A DNA stretch of 64,000 bases from Pseudogemmobacter humi (GTDB lineage Bacteria; Pseudomonadota; Alphaproteobacteria; Rhodobacterales; Rhodobacteraceae), in NCBI RefSeq assembly GCF_900609055.1, contig NZ_UXAW01000051.1, positions 248,001 through 312,000 of the forward strand. The letters run 5' to 3'. A model generated the notes under the pieces. That model had not been told where the DNA came from. It saw only the letters and a program-made list of their open reading frames with translations, and did not search any database. The position numbers were made by a program, and so were the translations under genes. Positions 37,488 through 45,536 of this stretch are shown piece after piece (positions within the stretch are counted from its first letter, which is position 1; every line of letters starts with the position of its first letter).

Positions 37488-38847
37488 ACGGCCCGCCGAC
37501 GAACGCCCGCTGAAGGCCCGCGCCACCCTGCGGCTGGCGGCGCTGATGGCGGTATCGGTGGCGCTCTTGTCCTTGCTGGCGATGGGGCTGCAATACCGCC
37601 TGGTGGCGACCCGCCTCGCCGAGGCGCAGCGCATATTGCTGGAATCCGACCTGCGCGGCCTCGGCGCGCTTTACGAGCAGCGCCGGATCATCGCTTTGCG
37701 CCAGGCGATTGAGGACCGCACCGCCGGCCATTCCCCCGACGAGATCTTCCTGCTGACCGACCGCGAGGGCGGCATCCTCGCCGGAGCCATGGCCTGGCCC
37801 GAAGGCGTCGAACCCCGGGGGGCGGGCTTCGGAGCCCTGCCCGCGCAGGAGATCGTCCGGGACGGCACCCGCTGGCTGGTCGCCGCGCGCGAACTGCCCG
37901 GGGGCTTCGGCCTGCTGGCGGGCCGCTCGCTCGCGTCTGCCGACGCGACGCTCGCTGCCTTGCGCCGCGGGATGCTGGGGCTGCTGGCGGCGCTCATGAT
38001 CGCCGGTGCGGGTGTCGGCTGGCTCGCCGCGCGCCAGGTCATGGGCCGGATCGGCCGCCTCAACGCGCTGGCCGACCGGGTGGCGGCGGGCGATCTGGAG
38101 GCGCGGCTGCCCGGCCCGCGCAGCCCCGACGAATTCGGCCTGCTGGAAGCGCATATGCACCAGATGCTCGACCGGATCGGGAACCTCAACCGCGCGACCC
38201 ACCGGCTTTCGGACACGATCGCGCATGAGATGCGCACGCCCCTGAACCGGATGATGGCGAAGCTGGGCCGGATCGAGGGGCAGGAGGAAACCACCGCCGC
38301 TTTGCGTGATGAGATGCGCCAGGCGATCCGGGTGTTCGATGCGCTGCTGGACATCTCGCGGGCCGAGGCCGACCAGGGCAGCGGCGGCGGCCTCGTGCCC
38401 CTGGACCTTTCCGACCTCGCCTGCGGTATATGGGAGCTTTACGAGCCGATGGCCGAGGATGGCGGCCTGCTGCCCTCCGCCGGGATCGCCCCGGGGGTGA
38501 TGGTGCTGGGCGACCGGACGCTGATCGCGCAGATGCTGGCCAATATCCTCGACAATGCGATCAAATATTGCGCGCCGGGCGACAGCCTGACGCTCAGCCT
38601 CACGCCGGGGGCAAAGCACCTGCTGACCATCTCCGACACCGGCCCCGGCCTGCCGCCGGGCATGGGGGAAGAGGTGTTCGAGCGCTTCACCCGGGCCGGG
38701 CGCGACCGCGCGCGCGGGATCAAGGGCCACGGTCTCGGCCTCGCGCTGGTGCGCGCCATCGCCTTGCGCCACGGGGCGCGGCTCTCGCTGCCGTCGGTGG
38801 AAAAGGGGCTGGCCATCGCCATCGAATGGCCGCCGCTGCCCGGGTGA
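37477..38847 (+). CDS. Sensor histidine kinase
   Basis: 456 residues. Two membrane spans (about 20-40 and 165-185) bracket a periplasmic sensor domain of about 125 residues, followed by HAMP, a dimerisation domain with His250 (SDTIAHEMRTPLNRMM) and an ATPase domain with N-box ANILDNAIKYC, G1 SDTGPGLP and G2 GHGLGLALVRAI. ATG at 37477 overlaps the response regulator end. Ligand unknown; placement beside an envelope protease suggests sensing of misfolded or cleaved periplasmic proteins. Confidence 0.92.
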   Translation: MRAERPADERPLKARATLRLAALMAVSVALLSLLAMGLQYRLVATRLAEAQRILLESDLRGLGALYEQRRIIALRQAIEDRTAGHSPDEIFLLTDREGGILAGAMAWPEGVEPRGAGFGALPAQEIVRDGTRWLVAARELPGGFGLLAGRSLASADATLAALRRGMLGLLAALMIAGAGVGWLAARQVMGRIGRLNALADRVAAGDLEARLPGPRSPDEFGLLEAHMHQMLDRIGNLNRATHRLSDTIAHEMRTPLNRMMAKLGRIEGQEETTAALRDEMRQAIRVFDALLDISRAEADQGSGGGLVPLDLSDLACGIWELYEPMAEDGGLLPSAGIAPGVMVLGDRTLIAQMLANILDNAIKYCAPGDSLTLSLTPGAKHLLTISDTGPGLPPGMGEEVFERFTRAGRDRARGIKGHGLGLALVRAIALRHGARLSLPSVEKGLAIAIEWPPLPG

Positions 38848-38858
38848 CCGCCGTCGCC

Positions 38859-39095
38859 GCCTCCGGCGGGGGTATTTGGGTCAGGATGAAATACCAGACG
38901 GCAAAAGACAGATCCGCCCCGCTCCGACTGTCCGTTTTGGCTATCCGGGGCTTCGGAGCGGGGTTTCACCCTGAGCGGTCATCGACTCCCCAGCCTGTAC
39001 CGCGGAATCGATCCTGGGATGGTAAGGTTAACAAACCTTCTTTCATCCTGATGAAAATACCCCACGGGGGAGCCCGGCGCTTCGCAGAAGCGGCG
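38859..39095. repeat. Composite inverted repeat between kinase and caspase genes
   Basis: A repeat half-site (GCCTCCGGCGGGGGTATTTG..TCAGGATGAAA, 38859-38890) and its inverted partner (CTTTCATCCTGATGAAAATA CCCC, from 39039) enclose about 145 bases that contain another inverted repeat, CCCCGCTCCGA / TTCGGAGCGGGG. No gene is evident between the kinase stop (38847) and the caspase start. It looks like a full palindrome split by an insertion. Confidence 0.7.
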
Positions 39096-39208
39096 GGCCG
39101 GGGGTGTGAAACCCCCGCCTTGCTTCCTCTGCCCGCCCGCGGTGACAAATCCCGTCACGCGCCGCGCGGCTCTTGCCCGAAGGCCCGCCAGCCTGCATGG
39201 TTTCCGCC

Positions 39209-41188
39209 ATGAAACCGGCGCTTGCATATGCCCTGATGACCACGGCCTTCATGGCCGCTGCCCCCGCGCGGGCCGAGGTGCATGCGCTTTTGATCGGGGT
39301 GGGCGATTACGCTGTGCTCGACGCCGATCTGCAAGGCCCGCCCCATGATGCCCGGCTGATGGCGGAAACCCTGACCGCGCGCGGCGTGGCGCCCGGGGCG
39401 ATCACCGTGCTGAGCACCGATCCGACCGATCTGCCTGAGGGCGCCGCGACCGGCCTGCCCACCCGCGAAGGCATCCTCGCCGCGCTCGACAGCCTCGCAT
39501 CCACTGCCACGCCCGGGGATACGGTGGTGTTCTACTTCTCGGGCCACGGCGCCCAGGCCCCCGATCTCAGCGGCGACGAGGGCGGCGGTTATGACGAGAT
39601 CTTCCTGCCGATGGACGCCAGCGGCTGGAAGGGCGAGATCGGCATGGTCGAAAACGCCATCATCGACGACGAATTGCAGGCCTGGGCGCAAACTTTGCTG
39701 ACGAACGGCGTGCAGCTTGTCGGGGTGATCGACGCCTGCCATTCCGCCACCGGCTTCCGCGCGCTGGATCAGGGCCATGGCGTGGCGCGCAGCCTGGCGC
39801 CGGATCTGCTCGGCATCCCCGAAGATGCCGCGCCGGCGCCCTTCACCGGGGCGAATGAACTGACCGGAGACTTCGTCTTTCTCTATTCCTCGCAATCGGA
39901 CGAGCGGTCTTTTGAATATCCGCTGGGCGACACCGGGATCTGGCATGGCGAATTCACCCTGCGGCTGGCGCAGGTGCTGGCCGCGGCCCCCGAGGCAAGC
40001 TGGGCTCAGGTTCTGGCCGCGGCCTCGGATGCGATGGTCCAGGGGCCTGCCCGGCAGATCCCTGAGGGCGAGGGGCCGCTGCTGACCGCGGGCGTCTTCG
40101 GCGAGGGGACGGGTACGGCCCGGCTGCGCGTCGGGGACGGCGCCCTGCGCGCGGGCCTGTTGCAGGGCCTGGCGGAAGGGGCCGAGATCGCGCTCTATGC
40201 CGAGGGTGCGGGGGGCGAGCCGCTCGGCACCGCGCGGCTCGGCAAGGTCTCGGCCCGCGAGGCGGCGATTGAAGGCGCGCTGCCCGAGGGCGCGGCCTGG
40301 GCCGAACTCATCGCTTTGCCGCCGCCCGAGCCGCTGGCGCTGGCGGCGCCGGTGCGCGCCGATCTTGCGGACGGCGAGGATTACACCGCCTGGCTGGCCG
40401 CGCTGGACGGCGCCGGTGCGGCGCGGCCCGATTTCGTGCCGGTGCTGACCGATGGCGGCCTCGTGCTGGCCGGGCCGGACGGGGTGCTCGATCCGCAGGG
40501 GCCGGGATCCTCGCTGCGGGTGCTGCCCGGGCCGGACGAGACCGAAGCCGCGGCGCTGGCGCGGGTGCTGGATACGGCCGCCCATGGTCTGCGGCTGGCC
40601 GGGGTGCTGAGCGCCGCCGCCGGGCGCGGGCTGACGAAGACCGAAGTGATCCGTGTGGAAATCGAACGCCGCCCGGGCGCGCAGTCGGGCGATGGCTGCA
40701 CGGGGAAGACCGGGCCCGGCGAGGCCTATGATCCGGCGCTTGGCGTTTCGGGCTGCGACCAGCTCTGGCTCACGCTGACCAATGCTTCGGGCAAAGCCCA
40801 GGATGTGAGCGTGCTTTATCTGGACACGGGGTTCGCCGTGCAGCCGATCTGGCCGGGCGACAATATGGTGAACCGGCTGGCCCCGGGCGAATCCGCTCGC
40901 GTCGGAATGCGGATCGACCCGGTGCACGCGGCGGGCACCGAGGAAATCTGGGTGCTGGCAGTGCCGATGGCCGATGCGCGCGCCCCCCGGGCCGATCTGA
41001 CCACGCTGGCCTCGCCCGGGGTGAACCGCAACCTGCCGGGCGGGGCGGAAAATCCGGTCACGCTCTGGCTGGATGCGCAGATCACGCCCCCCGACGCAGA
41101 CACCGCCGACCTGCGCGGCTTTTCCCTGAAACCTGCCGATCTGACCATGATCCGACGGATCGTGCGGCTCAACCCCGGGGCCGCCTGA
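39209..41188 (+). CDS. Secreted caspase-family (C14) protease, second copy
   Basis: 659 residues from ATG 39209 (in-frame ATG 39197 is possible; neither has a clear ribosome site). Signal peptide ending AAPARA, caspase domain with VHALLIGVGDYAVLDADLQG, His113 (FYFSGHG) and Cys177 (VIDACHSAT), with Asp two residues before the Cys. C-terminal half contains a DUF4384-like segment (LWLTLTNASGKAQDVSVLYL) and a conserved ending FSLKPADLTMIRRIVRL. Strongly diverged from copy 1 outside the catalytic core. Followed 29 bases later by a secreted S1A protease, so both are likely made together. Confidence 0.82.
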   Translation: MKPALAYALMTTAFMAAAPARAEVHALLIGVGDYAVLDADLQGPPHDARLMAETLTARGVAPGAITVLSTDPTDLPEGAATGLPTREGILAALDSLASTATPGDTVVFYFSGHGAQAPDLSGDEGGGYDEIFLPMDASGWKGEIGMVENAIIDDELQAWAQTLLTNGVQLVGVIDACHSATGFRALDQGHGVARSLAPDLLGIPEDAAPAPFTGANELTGDFVFLYSSQSDERSFEYPLGDTGIWHGEFTLRLAQVLAAAPEASWAQVLAAASDAMVQGPARQIPEGEGPLLTAGVFGEGTGTARLRVGDGALRAGLLQGLAEGAEIALYAEGAGGEPLGTARLGKVSAREAAIEGALPEGAAWAELIALPPPEPLALAAPVRADLADGEDYTAWLAALDGAGAARPDFVPVLTDGGLVLAGPDGVLDPQGPGSSLRVLPGPDETEAAALARVLDTAAHGLRLAGVLSAAAGRGLTKTEVIRVEIERRPGAQSGDGCTGKTGPGEAYDPALGVSGCDQLWLTLTNASGKAQDVSVLYLDTGFAVQPIWPGDNMVNRLAPGESARVGMRIDPVHAAGTEEIWVLAVPMADARAPRADLTTLASPGVNRNLPGGAENPVTLWLDAQITPPDADTADLRGFSLKPADLTMIRRIVRLNPGAA

Positions 41189-41217
41189 CCCCAGATTGCC
41201 GGAAAGGAATTTTCCCC

Positions 41218-42270
41218 ATGTCTCTGACGAAACCGATCCTTGCGCTGTTGGTGCTGGCCGCCGCACCGGCCCTGGCGGAAGCCCCGGCCCTTGCGCCCGA
41301 AAGCAAGACCTTCACCTCGCCGTTCGAGTTCGCCGCCTCGGGCGACAAGGCCTCGCGCGACGAGGCGGCGGCGGCCGAAGATCCGGCCGGATCGAAGGTG
41401 ATCGGCGGGACGAAGGCGGCGGATGGCGCCTGGCCCTGGCAGGTGGCGCTGACCGTCGCGGCAAAGCCGGTCGGCACCGACAGCCAGTTCTGCGGCGGCT
41501 CGCTGGTGCTTGACCAATGGGTGCTGACCGCGGCGCATTGCGTGCATCAGATGGACAGGGACGGCCAGGGCTTCGACCTCGCGCCCACGGATTTCTCGAT
41601 CGTCGTCGGCACCAACCGGCTGGACGGCAGCGGAGACCGGGTGCCGGTCGAGGCGATCTATGTCCATCCGTCCTATTCGGTGACCGATCTCGACTATGAT
41701 CTTGCGCTGGTCAAACTGGCCCGCAAGCCGAACGTGCCCTATCAGACCGTCGAAGTGCCCGACGCAGAATTCGGCGATATCCTGCGCGAGCCGGGGATCA
41801 CAACCTATGTCACCGGCTGGGGCCTTCAGAACGGTGGCCGTCCGGCGTCGGAACTGCAACAGGCGCAGATCCAGATGCTCGACCGCGAGATGTGCAACAA
41901 CCTGATGCTTGAGGCGCGGGCCGAAGAGGCGGTCGAGGGCTTCGTCTACGCCGCCCAGGTCCTCTCGCTGCGCGAGGAACAGGCCTATGCGATCTGGGAC
42001 CAGCTTGTCGCCGCGGCACCGATGCCGATGAGCGAGAACATGATCTGCTCGGGCACGTTCGAGGGCGGCAAGACCTCGTGCAACGGCGATTCCGGCGGGC
42101 CGCTGGTGGTGCCGCTGGAGAACGGCACCTACATCCAGGCCGGCGTGGTCAGCTGGGGGCTGAGCGCGGCCTCGGGCAAGGGCTGCGAGGAAACCGCGCA
42201 ATTCTCGGCCTATATGGATGTCTCGCGCTTCGTGCCCTGGCTGAACGAGGTGATCGCGGCCAATCCCTGA
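41218..42270 (+). CDS. Secreted S1A (chymotrypsin-fold) serine protease with propeptide
   Basis: 350 residues: signal peptide to about residue 20, a propeptide to Lys60, then mature-type start VIGGTKAADGAWPWQ. The triad is His107 (LTAAHC), Asp161 (DYDLALVKL) and Ser292 (GDSGGP), with paired cysteines as in animal enzymes. The position equivalent to chymotrypsin 189 is Thr286 rather than Asp, so trypsin-like Arg/Lys specificity is not expected. Activation would need cleavage after Lys60 by another protease; the caspase copy encoded just upstream is a candidate. AAGGA lies eight bases before the ATG. Confidence 0.88.
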   Translation: MSLTKPILALLVLAAAPALAEAPALAPESKTFTSPFEFAASGDKASRDEAAAAEDPAGSKVIGGTKAADGAWPWQVALTVAAKPVGTDSQFCGGSLVLDQWVLTAAHCVHQMDRDGQGFDLAPTDFSIVVGTNRLDGSGDRVPVEAIYVHPSYSVTDLDYDLALVKLARKPNVPYQTVEVPDAEFGDILREPGITTYVTGWGLQNGGRPASELQQAQIQMLDREMCNNLMLEARAEEAVEGFVYAAQVLSLREEQAYAIWDQLVAAAPMPMSENMICSGTFEGGKTSCNGDSGGPLVVPLENGTYIQAGVVSWGLSAASGKGCEETAQFSAYMDVSRFVPWLNEVIAANP

Positions 42271-42290
42271 GCGGCAGACGGCAAGACCCG

Positions 42291-42323
42291 CCCCCGCAAA
42301 GCCAGGCGCTTTGCGGGGGTTTC
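42291..42323 (+). terminator. Terminator after the S1A protease gene
   Basis: Twelve-base stem CCCCCGCAAAGC / GCTTTGCGGGGG with a five-base loop, followed by TTTCC. Located about 20 bases past the stop codon. Confidence 0.85.
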
Positions 42324-42642
42324 CATGGGTATGCGGTCAGCGAAGGGCGGGGATGCGCCGCGCCATTCGCGGCAAGGCCGGAAGCTCTGGCCCGGCGGGA
42401 AAAGCGGACGGAATCCGGCCCGGGGGCTGCGAGGCACGGAAAAGCCCCGGAAAGCGCGGGCTTTCGGGGCGTTTGCCGGGGGGAAGCCGTGCCCGGGACG
42501 GTTTTGCGCCCGGGCAGCATCGCGGATAACACCCTCCGGGCGCGGCGCGGCAGATTTTGCCGGGCGATTGCGTCGTGTCAGCCCCATGGCCGCCCATGTG
42601 ACGACAGCCTGCACAGCGGCGGCTGTCATAGTCGCGGCGCGA
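42324..42642. other. Intergenic region between convergent genes
   Basis: About 320 GC-rich bases without a supportable gene. At 42441-42471 there is a hairpin (GCCCCGGAAAGC / GCTTTCGGGGC with one bulge) followed on the minus strand by TTTT, suitable as terminator for the leftward small secreted protein genes. Confidence 0.55.
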
Positions 42643-43326
42643 TCAGTTGGTGATCAGGCTGTAGCTGTTCTGCGCGCCGCCGCTGTTTTCCACCGCGACA
42701 TAGAAGAACCCGTCCCAGACCGGCACGAAATCGCAATAGATCACGTCCTCGGGGCCGCCCTCGAAACAGATCACATTGCCGTTCTCGTCTGTCACCACGA
42801 TGTCGAGATTCGATCCGCCGCCGCCGATCACCGAGATTTCGGCGTATTCGCGGCCCTTGAACGGGATCTCCCAGGTATCGGTGCGCCCGCCGGCAAGGCC
42901 GGAATCGTGGCTGACCGCGCCGCCGATCCGGCCGCGTCCGGTCGCAGCCCGGGCATCCAGCACCAGCCCGCTCAGCAAGTCGTCATGCTGCGCGAGGTCC
43001 AGCGCCAGGGCGAACATCTCTTCGGCACCCGGGGGCGGCGGGGCGGTGCCCGCCTCTCCCACAGCCTCGCCGGTGGTGGTCTTTTTCAGCCCGCCCCCGG
43101 CTTCGGTCCCGACCGAGGCCGCCAGTTTCGCCGCCGCCAGCACGGTCAGAGCATCGCCCTGGGCCTTGCCAAGCGCGTAAAGCTCATGCGCCAGCGCCAG
43201 CGTCGCCACCGGGCCGGGACTGGCCTGGGCGGTGGGATCGACATTGGGGCGGGTGGTCTCGGCGGCACAGATCGCGGGGGCGTGCAGCGCCAGCGCCAGC
43301 ATCAGGCAGAGCGGTCCCGGTCGCAT
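42643..43326 (-). CDS. Small secreted protein with PPC-like C-terminus, paralog 2
   Basis: 227 residues with a signal peptide (MRPGPLCLMLALALHAPAIC). Shares the helical motif (LAHELYALGKAQGDALTVLA) and the strand-rich C-terminal half with paralogs at 34597 and 43428: LDIVVTDENGNVICFEGGPE, YCDFVPVWDGFFYVAVENSG and the ending LITN. The cysteine pair (VIC..YC) is conserved. No enzymatic motif. Lies 101 bases downstream of paralog 3 on the same strand. It could be a substrate, inhibitor or structural partner of the neighbouring proteases; this is inference from position. Confidence 0.75.
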   Translation of the reverse strand: MRPGPLCLMLALALHAPAICAAETTRPNVDPTAQASPGPVATLALAHELYALGKAQGDALTVLAAAKLAASVGTEAGGGLKKTTTGEAVGEAGTAPPPPGAEEMFALALDLAQHDDLLSGLVLDARAATGRGRIGGAVSHDSGLAGGRTDTWEIPFKGREYAEISVIGGGGSNLDIVVTDENGNVICFEGGPEDVIYCDFVPVWDGFFYVAVENSGGAQNSYSLITN

Positions 43327-43427
43327 CGGTTCTCCTGTTCTCCGCCTGAGGCGCGGGCGGGTCTGGTCAAATCTGGCAGGCGGCGGCGGGTTTGAAAAGC
43401 CGCGGCAGGGTGACAAATGCCGTCAGA

Positions 43428-44081
43428 TCAGTTCGACAGCAGCAGATATTCCCCGCTTTCCCCCGAGGGGTTGGCGATCACCACCCGGTAGAAGCCGTTC
43501 GCGGCGGGCGTGAAGCGGCAGGCGGTGAAACCGGCCTCGCGCGGCGGGCAGACGGTTTCGCCCCCGCTGTCCTCGACCCGCCACAGGATCCGGGGCTGCC
43601 CGCCCGCGCGCGCGGGGAAGACGGCGATTTCGGCCGGGCTTTGCCCCGCAAGCGGGATCTGCCACAGATCCTGCCGCGCGGCGGGCAGGTCCGCCCGCAT
43701 CCGGCTGGCGCTGCCCTGGCGGCCGGGCGGCGGCAGAGTGGCCAGCACCTCGGCCATCAACTCGTCCTCCTCGGCCATCAGCAGCGCCCCCGCCCAGGCG
43801 GCGTCCGACAGCAGAAGGTCGAGCGTCACCGCATGGCTGCGCCCGGGCGTCTCTGCCGCCGGGATCTTGTCGGTCTCGCGGGTCCAGCGGGTGGCCTCGC
43901 GCAGGCCGATCCCATGTGCCAGCCGCACCGCGACCGCCATTTCCAGCGCCTCGCCCTGGGCCGAGGCGCGCTCATACAGCGCCAGCGCATGGGCCAGCGT
44001 CGTCACCGGGCCGGGCGGCGCGGGTTCATCGGCGCGGACCGGCGCGGCGGCAAGACAAAGGGTGATCAGCAGGCGAAGCAT
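43428..44081 (-). CDS. Small secreted protein with PPC-like C-terminus, paralog 3
   Basis: 217 residues starting MLRLLITLCLAAAPVRADEP (signal peptide). The helical motif appears as LAHALALYERASAQGEALEM and the C-terminal half as ILWRVEDSGGETVCPPREAG, ACRFTPAANGFYRVVIANPS, ending LLLSN. The pair of cysteines is kept. The most divergent of the three paralogs. Reading extends far upstream in this frame, but only as a shadow of the rpoN and hydantoinase genes. Divergent from rpoN with 99 bases between the starts. Confidence 0.75.
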   Translation of the reverse strand: MLRLLITLCLAAAPVRADEPAPPGPVTTLAHALALYERASAQGEALEMAVAVRLAHGIGLREATRWTRETDKIPAAETPGRSHAVTLDLLLSDAAWAGALLMAEEDELMAEVLATLPPPGRQGSASRMRADLPAARQDLWQIPLAGQSPAEIAVFPARAGGQPRILWRVEDSGGETVCPPREAGFTACRFTPAANGFYRVVIANPSGESGEYLLLSN

Positions 44082-44180
44082 CAGGAAAACCGGGCAGGGG
44101 ATCGGGCCGCGATCCTGGCGCAAAGCGGCGCCCGAGAGAAGGGGTTGCGGGGCGCGCGGGCCGCGGCCAGTCTGGCGCAT

Positions 44181-45458
44181 ATGAAAGCCCGTGCCCGGAT
44201 CACCATCGCGCAGACGCAGCGCCTGTCGCTGAACACCTCGCTGACGGCGGCGATCTCGGTCCTGCGCGCCGATGCGGCGGGGCTGAGCGCCTGGCTGGAG
44301 GAACAGGCGGCGGCCAATCCGCAGCTGGTGATCGGGAAGCCCCCCGCGCCCCAGGGCTGGCGGCCGCGCTGGAACGATGCGCTGGCGCGGATGGGAAGCA
44401 TCGCGGGCGGGGTCGAGACGGCCGAGGGCCCCGGCCCCAGCCTGAGCGCGCATGTCCTGACCGAGACCGCCCGCCTGCGGCTGCCGCCGCGCGAGCAGGA
44501 GATCGCCGCGCGCATCATCGAGGCGCTGGCGCCGAGCGGCTGGCTGGAGCGCCCGCTGGCGGCGATCGCGACCTCGGCGGGGGCGGGCGTGGTCGAGGTT
44601 GCGGCGGTGCTGGAGCGGTTGCAGCAGATCGAGCCGCCCGGCCTCTTCGCCCGCGATCTGGCGGATTGCCTGCGGCTTCAGGCGCGCGAGGCCGGGGAAC
44701 TGGACGCTGCCATGGCGGCGATCCTCTCGCACCTGCCGCTGGTCGCCTCGGGCGATCTGCGCTCGCTGGCCGCGCTGGCCGGGGTGAACGAGGCGGGCGT
44801 GAGCGAACGCATCCGCCGCCTGCGCCGCTACGATCCGAAACCCGGCGCCGCTTTCGCGCAAGGCGCGGCCCCGGTGAGCGAGCCCGATCTGATCGTGCGC
44901 CGCGGAACCGAAGGCTATGAGATATCGCTCAACCGCTCGTCGCTGCCCGCGCTGAAACTGGCCGACATGCCCGGCGAGGGGCGCAGCGCCGCCCGGGAGG
45001 TGATCCGGCTGGTCGAGGGGCGCAATGCCACGCTGCTGAGGATCGCGGCCGAGATCCTGCGCCGTCAGCCCACGGTCCCGGCCCATGGCCTTGGCGGGCT
45101 GGCGCCGATGACGATGAGCGATGTGGCCGCCGCGGTCGGGCTGCATCAGAGCACGGTCAGCCGGATGGTCGCGGGCACCTCGGTCGATACCGAACGCGGC
45201 ACCTTCTGGCTGCGCGCGATGTTCTCGCCCGCGGTGCGCCGGGGCGGCCCGGCGGGCGCCGCCTTGCGCGACGCGCTGGCGCAGATGGTCGCGGCCGAGG
45301 ATGCGGGGCGCCCGCTCAGCGACGACGAACTGGCGCGCGCGCTTTCGGGCGCCGGGGCGCCGCTCGCCCGCCGCACGGTGGCCAAATACCGCGACATGCT
45401 GGGCATTCCGCCCGCCTTCCGCCGCCGCCGGGCCGCAGGTGGCGCGAACGGGCCCTGA
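44181..45458 (+). CDS. rpoN: RNA polymerase sigma-54 factor, divergent copy
   Basis: 425 residues. Region I (activator contact) is LSLNTSLTAAISVLRADAAG, followed by a core-binding domain, a helix-turn-helix (MTMSDVAAAVGLHQSTVSRM) and the RpoN box ARRTVAKYRD at about 396-405, which recognises the -24 element. Region I has lost much of the usual glutamine/leucine pattern. Sigma-54 transcribes nitrogen, flagellar or stress genes with enhancer-binding activators; none is encoded nearby. Rhodobacter species often have several rpoN copies; this one is next to the secreted protease cluster and may serve it. Confidence 0.88.
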   Translation: MKARARITIAQTQRLSLNTSLTAAISVLRADAAGLSAWLEEQAAANPQLVIGKPPAPQGWRPRWNDALARMGSIAGGVETAEGPGPSLSAHVLTETARLRLPPREQEIAARIIEALAPSGWLERPLAAIATSAGAGVVEVAAVLERLQQIEPPGLFARDLADCLRLQAREAGELDAAMAAILSHLPLVASGDLRSLAALAGVNEAGVSERIRRLRRYDPKPGAAFAQGAAPVSEPDLIVRRGTEGYEISLNRSSLPALKLADMPGEGRSAAREVIRLVEGRNATLLRIAAEILRRQPTVPAHGLGGLAPMTMSDVAAAVGLHQSTVSRMVAGTSVDTERGTFWLRAMFSPAVRRGGPAGAALRDALAQMVAAEDAGRPLSDDELARALSGAGAPLARRTVAKYRDMLGIPPAFRRRRAAGGANGP

Positions 45459-45536
45459 AAAGGTCGCTTCGGGGGATGACCCGCCGCCCGCACCGCAGTA
45501 GCACAGCAGGGCGAACAGGAAGACGAAGGACGGCAG

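Noticed and set aside
35298-37634. 778-codon minus-strand frame over the HtrA-like protease and response regulator
   Set aside because: Antisense shadow with biased composition; the plus-strand genes have full domain sets.
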